Source: Candidatus Fibrimonadales bacterium
GTDB lineage: Bacteria; Fibrobacterota; Fibrobacteria; Fibrobacterales; Fibrobacteraceae
DNA length: 8,808 bases
Direction of reading: 5' to 3'
NCBI GenBank assembly: GCA_009788135.1
Contig: WQSA01000088.1
Coordinates: 1-8,808, forward strand
The notes under the pieces are model-generated. The model searched no databases, was not told where the DNA came from, and saw nothing but the letters and a program-made list of their open reading frames with translations. Every line of letters begins with the position of its first letter. Position 1 is the stretch's first letter. A program made the position numbers and the translations under genes. This document shows, piece after piece, positions 7,044-8,808 of this stretch.

Positions 7044-7472
7044 ATGAAAAAAATCTTTTTAGCAATAATCGCGGCTGGCATGCTGTTTTCCTGTGCCAGC
7101 AAACAGCAATCGCCCATTTTGATACAAAGGGGCATTCCTGAAGACGAACGCAACTATGATGTTGTGCAAGAGGGCTTTGGCATAGACGCCAGATTGAAAA
7201 AAATCTTTTTGGCCGGGCATATAGCCGAAGGCATGAACAAAAACATGGTTAATCTTCTTTGGGGCCCTCCAGACAAGGAATCGTCTGACCGTCTTACCTG
7301 GGAATACATAAATTATAAGACCAACGAGGTTATTACCCGCCTGAAGTGGGAAGAAGTGGATCCTCAGAAGTTCAAGGGCGCAGACTGGACCAATGCCTCC
7401 AAGCTCATTGAGATTGAAGGCGATCCTTATGGCGGCTCTCCCCCATTCGAGCTTGACGATGAAGCGTATTAA
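7044..7472 (+). CDS. Small outer-membrane lipoprotein, BamE/SmpA-like fold suspected
   Basis: 142 residues. The signal peptide MKKIFLAIIAAGMLFSC has a lipobox LFSC (14-17), so Cys17 is the predicted lipidated residue. The +2 residue is Ala, not Asp, which favours outer-membrane sorting. The segment GHIAEGMNKNMVNLLWGPPD (58-77) followed by RLTWEYIN (83-90) resembles the 'eGMt--eV--llG-Pd ... W-Y' pattern of BamE/SmpA/OmlA-type domains; this is a weak resemblance seen by eye. The sequence KKIFLA occurs twice (2-7 and 52-57). The C-terminus is acidic (FELDDEAY). No clear Shine-Dalgarno precedes the ATG. It is divergent from the barrel gene and followed by the flagellin control region, with no obvious GC-rich terminator. 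Function unknown; an envelope-assembly role is speculation. Confidence 0.85.
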   Translation: MKKIFLAIIAAGMLFSCASKQQSPILIQRGIPEDERNYDVVQEGFGIDARLKKIFLAGHIAEGMNKNMVNLLWGPPDKESSDRLTWEYINYKTNEVITRLKWEEVDPQKFKGADWTNASKLIEIEGDPYGGSPPFELDDEAY

Positions 7473-7480
7473 TAGTTAGA

Positions 7481-7516
7481 GCAAAACTTAAAGTTAAAGC
7501 GAAACTTAAAGTAAAA
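7481..7516 (+). repeat. 18-bp tandem repeat, two copies, upstream of the flagellin promoter
   Basis: Two adjacent units, 7481-7498 and 7499-7516, consensus GCRAAACTTAAAGTWAAA, with 16 of 18 bases identical. Each contains the dyad ACTT-A-AAGT (centres 7490 and 7508). A looser third element, GCTTAAGT, lies at 7529-7536. Relative to the predicted start site near 7603, the repeats fall about 87-122 bp upstream, where sigma-54 activators normally bind. Confidence 0.8.
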
Positions 7517-7541
7517 TCTGAAGAAAAAGCTTAAGTAATAA

Positions 7542-7557
7542 AAAAAAATATTTTTTT
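7542..7557. repeat. 16-bp perfect A/T palindrome
   Basis: A7-TA-T7, its own reverse complement, 20 bp before the -24 box. It could be a bend or IHF/HU-friendly A-tract, or a weak terminator for the lipoprotein gene; a stem of only A-U pairs would be a poor terminator. Confidence 0.6.
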
Positions 7558-7569
7558 CATGCAAATTCC

Positions 7570-7612
7570 GTGTTTCTGGCACGATTATCGCATAGATACT
7601 AAACAGAAACAC
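7570..7612. repeat. 9-bp inverted repeat bracketing the sigma-54 promoter
   Basis: GTGTTTCTG (7570-7578) and CAGAAACAC (7604-7612) are perfect reverse complements, separated by 25 bp. The left arm runs into the -24 box and the right arm begins at the predicted start of transcription. The geometry suggests an operator or a DNA-level structure rather than an RNA hairpin, since only the right arm would be transcribed. Confidence 0.75.
7577..7592 (+). promoter_or_regulatory. Sigma-54 (RpoN) -24/-12 promoter of flagellin
   Basis: TGGCACG-N4-TCGCA. The consensus is TGGCACG-N4-TTGCA, so there is one mismatch. The invariant GG (7578-7579) and GC (7590-7591) are exactly 10 bp apart. Transcription should start near 7603, giving a leader of about 57 nt before ATG 7660. 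It implies activation by an AAA+ enhancer-binding protein. Confidence 0.88.
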
Positions 7613-7644
7613 ACAGGAAAGCTTTTGATTGAGGCTTTTCTCAT

Positions 7645-7658
7645 ACAAAGGAGTTTGT
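7645..7658 (+). promoter_or_regulatory. Flagellin ribosome binding site in a small hairpin, CsrA-like
   Basis: ACAAA-GGAG-TTTGT: a 5-bp stem (7645-7649 with 7654-7658) that places the Shine-Dalgarno GGAG in the loop, immediately before ATG 7660. A second ACAGGA lies at 7613-7618. CsrA typically binds GGA in hairpin loops with an ACA-GGA context, often at paired sites, so this leader could be a CsrA target. The ribosome site itself is secure; the CsrA role is inference. Confidence 0.6.
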
Positions 7659-7659
7659 C

Positions 7660-8598
7660 ATGCAAATCAATCATAATATTAATGCGATGATAACGCAAAA
7701 TGCGTTGCGTCAAAATAATACTGCCATGAGCAAGAGTTTGGAAAAACTCTCTACTGGCCTGAGGATAAACCGAGCTCAAGACGATGCCGCAGGCCTTGCG
7801 ATGAGCGAGCAGATGCGAACTCAGATTCGCGGTTTGGGAAAAGCCAAGCAAAATGCTCAAGACGGCATAGCAGCATTGCAGATTGCCGAAGGCGGTTTAT
7901 CGGAAATTTCCAATATAATGCAAAGGCAGCGCGAACTGGCCATTCAGGCAGCAAACGACACGCTGACAAGCACTGAGCGCAATTATCTTAACCTGGAATT
8001 CCAGGAGCTCACAAAAGAAATTGCCCGCATAGCCAAAACAACGGACTATAACGGCAAAAACATGTTAAATTACAATGTAGATCCCAACAAGAGCTTTGGC
8101 GCTGTTGACTCTAATGGAATAGCCTCCTCTTTCACATTGCACATTGGCTCGAATTATTCCGGAGCGTTCACTAACCCTGGCGATAGAACCGGTCACTTTG
8201 CAAATACAATGGCCGTCACATACACAACTATTATGGCAGATTCGGTAACCGGAGTTGTCACAGTAGCCGGAGTAAGATTCGGAGGCGATGGCGGTTTGAA
8301 AATAACATCTAACTCATATTCCAATGAAGCTATTGACGGTTTGGACAAGGCTATCAAGAGCATAAACGGAGTTCGAGCGAAGATAGGTACGTATGTTAGT
8401 CGCTTGGAATACACGATTAACAACATAGGCAATTTGGAGTTCAACACTCAGGATGCCGAGAGCCGCATTAGGGACACCGATTTTGCAAAGGAAACAACTT
8501 CCTTCACAAGGAATCAGATATTGGTGCAGTCGGCGACGAGTATGTTGTCGCAAGCCAATACTTTGCCACAGACAGCATTATCGCTCATAAACGGGTAA
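7660..8598 (+). CDS. fliC: Flagellin
   Basis: Structural subunit of the flagellar filament, exported by the flagellar type III system; no Sec signal is expected or seen. 312 residues. N-terminal D0/D1: MQINHNINAMITQNALRQNN, LEKLSTGLRINRAQDDAAGLAMSEQMR (28-53), then GIAALQIAEGGLSEISNIMQRQRELAIQAAND (69-100), which keeps the RELA-QAAN stretch known as the TLR5-recognition area in other bacteria. C-terminal D1/D0: GVRAKIGTYVSRLEYTINN (237-255), ESRIRDTDFAKETTSFTRNQILVQ (267-290) and QANTLPQTALSLING. The centre (about 140-220) is short and Ser/Thr/Gly-rich, so D2/D3 outer domains are largely absent. AAAGGAG lies 6 nt before the ATG. It has its own sigma-54 promoter and a terminator, so it is probably monocistronic. 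Confidence 0.98.
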   Translation: MQINHNINAMITQNALRQNNTAMSKSLEKLSTGLRINRAQDDAAGLAMSEQMRTQIRGLGKAKQNAQDGIAALQIAEGGLSEISNIMQRQRELAIQAANDTLTSTERNYLNLEFQELTKEIARIAKTTDYNGKNMLNYNVDPNKSFGAVDSNGIASSFTLHIGSNYSGAFTNPGDRTGHFANTMAVTYTTIMADSVTGVVTVAGVRFGGDGGLKITSNSYSNEAIDGLDKAIKSINGVRAKIGTYVSRLEYTINNIGNLEFNTQDAESRIRDTDFAKETTSFTRNQILVQSATSMLSQANTLPQTALSLING

Positions 8599-8610
8599 CA
8601 GGTTTTAAGC

Positions 8611-8636
8611 GGAACCTTTACTCCTTTGGAGGTTCC
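8611..8636 (+). terminator. First hairpin after flagellin
   Basis: GGAACC (8611-8616) pairs with GGTTCC (8631-8636), with an alternative inner stem CTCC-TTT-GGAG (8621-8631). There is no U-run after it, so it is more likely an mRNA 3'-stabilising or processing structure than a terminator by itself. It abuts the next hairpin. Confidence 0.5.
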
Positions 8637-8667
8637 CCCGTCTGGCTTCTTTGCCAGACGGGCTTTT
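8637..8667 (+). terminator. Rho-independent terminator of flagellin
   Basis: A perfect 10-bp GC-rich stem: CCCGTCTGGC (8637-8646) with GCCAGACGGG (8653-8662), a 6-nt loop, then C and TTTT (8664-8667). It ends transcription between flagellin and the tRNA promoter. Confidence 0.92.
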
Positions 8668-8688
8668 CGTCGTACCTTTCCCTACTAT

Positions 8689-8717
8689 TTGACAAATTCA
8701 AAAAAAATTACTATATT
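8689..8717 (+). promoter_or_regulatory. Sigma-70-type promoter of tRNA-Gly
   Basis: TTGACA (8689-8694), a 17-bp spacer, then TATATT (8712-8717). This is a perfect -35 and a near-perfect -10, placing the start of transcription near 8724, only a few bases before the mature tRNA. Confidence 0.88.
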
Positions 8718-8726
8718 TGTATTCGC

Positions 8727-8799
8727 GCGGCGGTAACTCAGTTGGTAGAGTTTCAGCCTTCCAAGCTGACTGTCGCCGGTTCGAGCCCGGTCCGCCGCT
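8727..8799 (+). tRNA. tRNA-Gly, anticodon TCC
   Basis: A complete cloverleaf. Acceptor GCGGCGG (8727-8733) pairs with CCGCCGC (8792-8798); D stem ACTC/GAGT; anticodon stem TCAGC/GCTGA with loop CTTCCAA and anticodon TCC (8760-8762); T arm GCCGG-TTCGAGC-CCGGT. The discriminator base is T (8799), as is usual for bacterial tRNA-Gly. CCA is not encoded, so it must be added by the CCA-adding enzyme. A T-run overlaps and follows the 3' end (8799-8802). Confidence 0.97.
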
Positions 8800-8808
8800 T
8801 TTAATTAA

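Noticed and set aside
7542..7557. Calling the A/T palindrome a rho-independent terminator
   Set aside because: The stem has no G-C pairs and little loop, so intrinsic termination is not supported strongly enough.
7585..7860. Minus-strand open frame across the flagellin promoter and start
   Set aside because: It is antisense to the flagellin D0 coding region and the sigma-54 promoter, with no ribosome site or recognisable product.
7660..8598. Flagellin gene as truncated because it is only 312 residues
   Set aside because: Both conserved ends are complete; the small size reflects a short variable centre, which is common.

Overview
The window looks like a chromosomal segment of a flagellated Gram-negative anaerobe or facultative anaerobe of moderate to low GC content. 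The Gram-negative call rests on a secreted beta-barrel-like protein, a type II lipoprotein signal and a sigma-54 flagellin promoter. A methylmalonyl-CoA mutase suggests succinate/propionate metabolism. I lean towards the Fibrobacterota/FCB side of the tree, where a succinate-propionate pathway and unassigned aromatic-rich outer-membrane proteins would fit, but nothing in the sequence proves the taxon.

Minus strand, 7016 down to 1 (right to left): a compact run that reads like one operon. It begins with an unassigned secreted beta-barrel-like protein (GTG start). This is followed by a YggS/PLPBP pyridoxal-phosphate protein (TTG start), a small Dabb-domain protein, a monofunctional AroQ chorismate mutase, prephenate dehydrogenase with an ACT domain, an EPSP-synthase-like protein, and NAD kinase (TTG start). 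Most junctions overlap (ATGA or longer) or are separated by 9 bp. After a 53-bp gap comes methylmalonyl-CoA mutase, which runs off the left edge. The theme is aromatic amino-acid synthesis (chorismate to prephenate to 4-hydroxyphenylpyruvate), with cofactor supply (NADP, PLP homeostasis) in the same unit. The EPSP-synthase homologue is the oddest member: it is about 55 residues short and has lost most of the family's substrate-binding motifs.

Plus strand, 7044 to 8808 (left to right): a short lipoprotein gene, divergent from the barrel gene with only 27 bp between the starts. Next is a 187-bp regulatory region rich in structure: an 18-bp tandem repeat, an A/T palindrome, a near-perfect sigma-54 -24/-12 element bracketed by a 9-bp inverted repeat, and a leader with CsrA-like GGA sites. 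It leads into a complete flagellin gene with a short central domain. Flagellin is closed by two consecutive hairpins, the second a strong rho-independent terminator. The window ends with tRNA-Gly(TCC) behind its own consensus sigma-70-type promoter.

The strongest leads are the degenerate EPSP-synthase homologue inside an otherwise ordinary aromatic operon, and the dense control region of the flagellin gene. I saw no insertion sequences, CRISPR array or phage genes.
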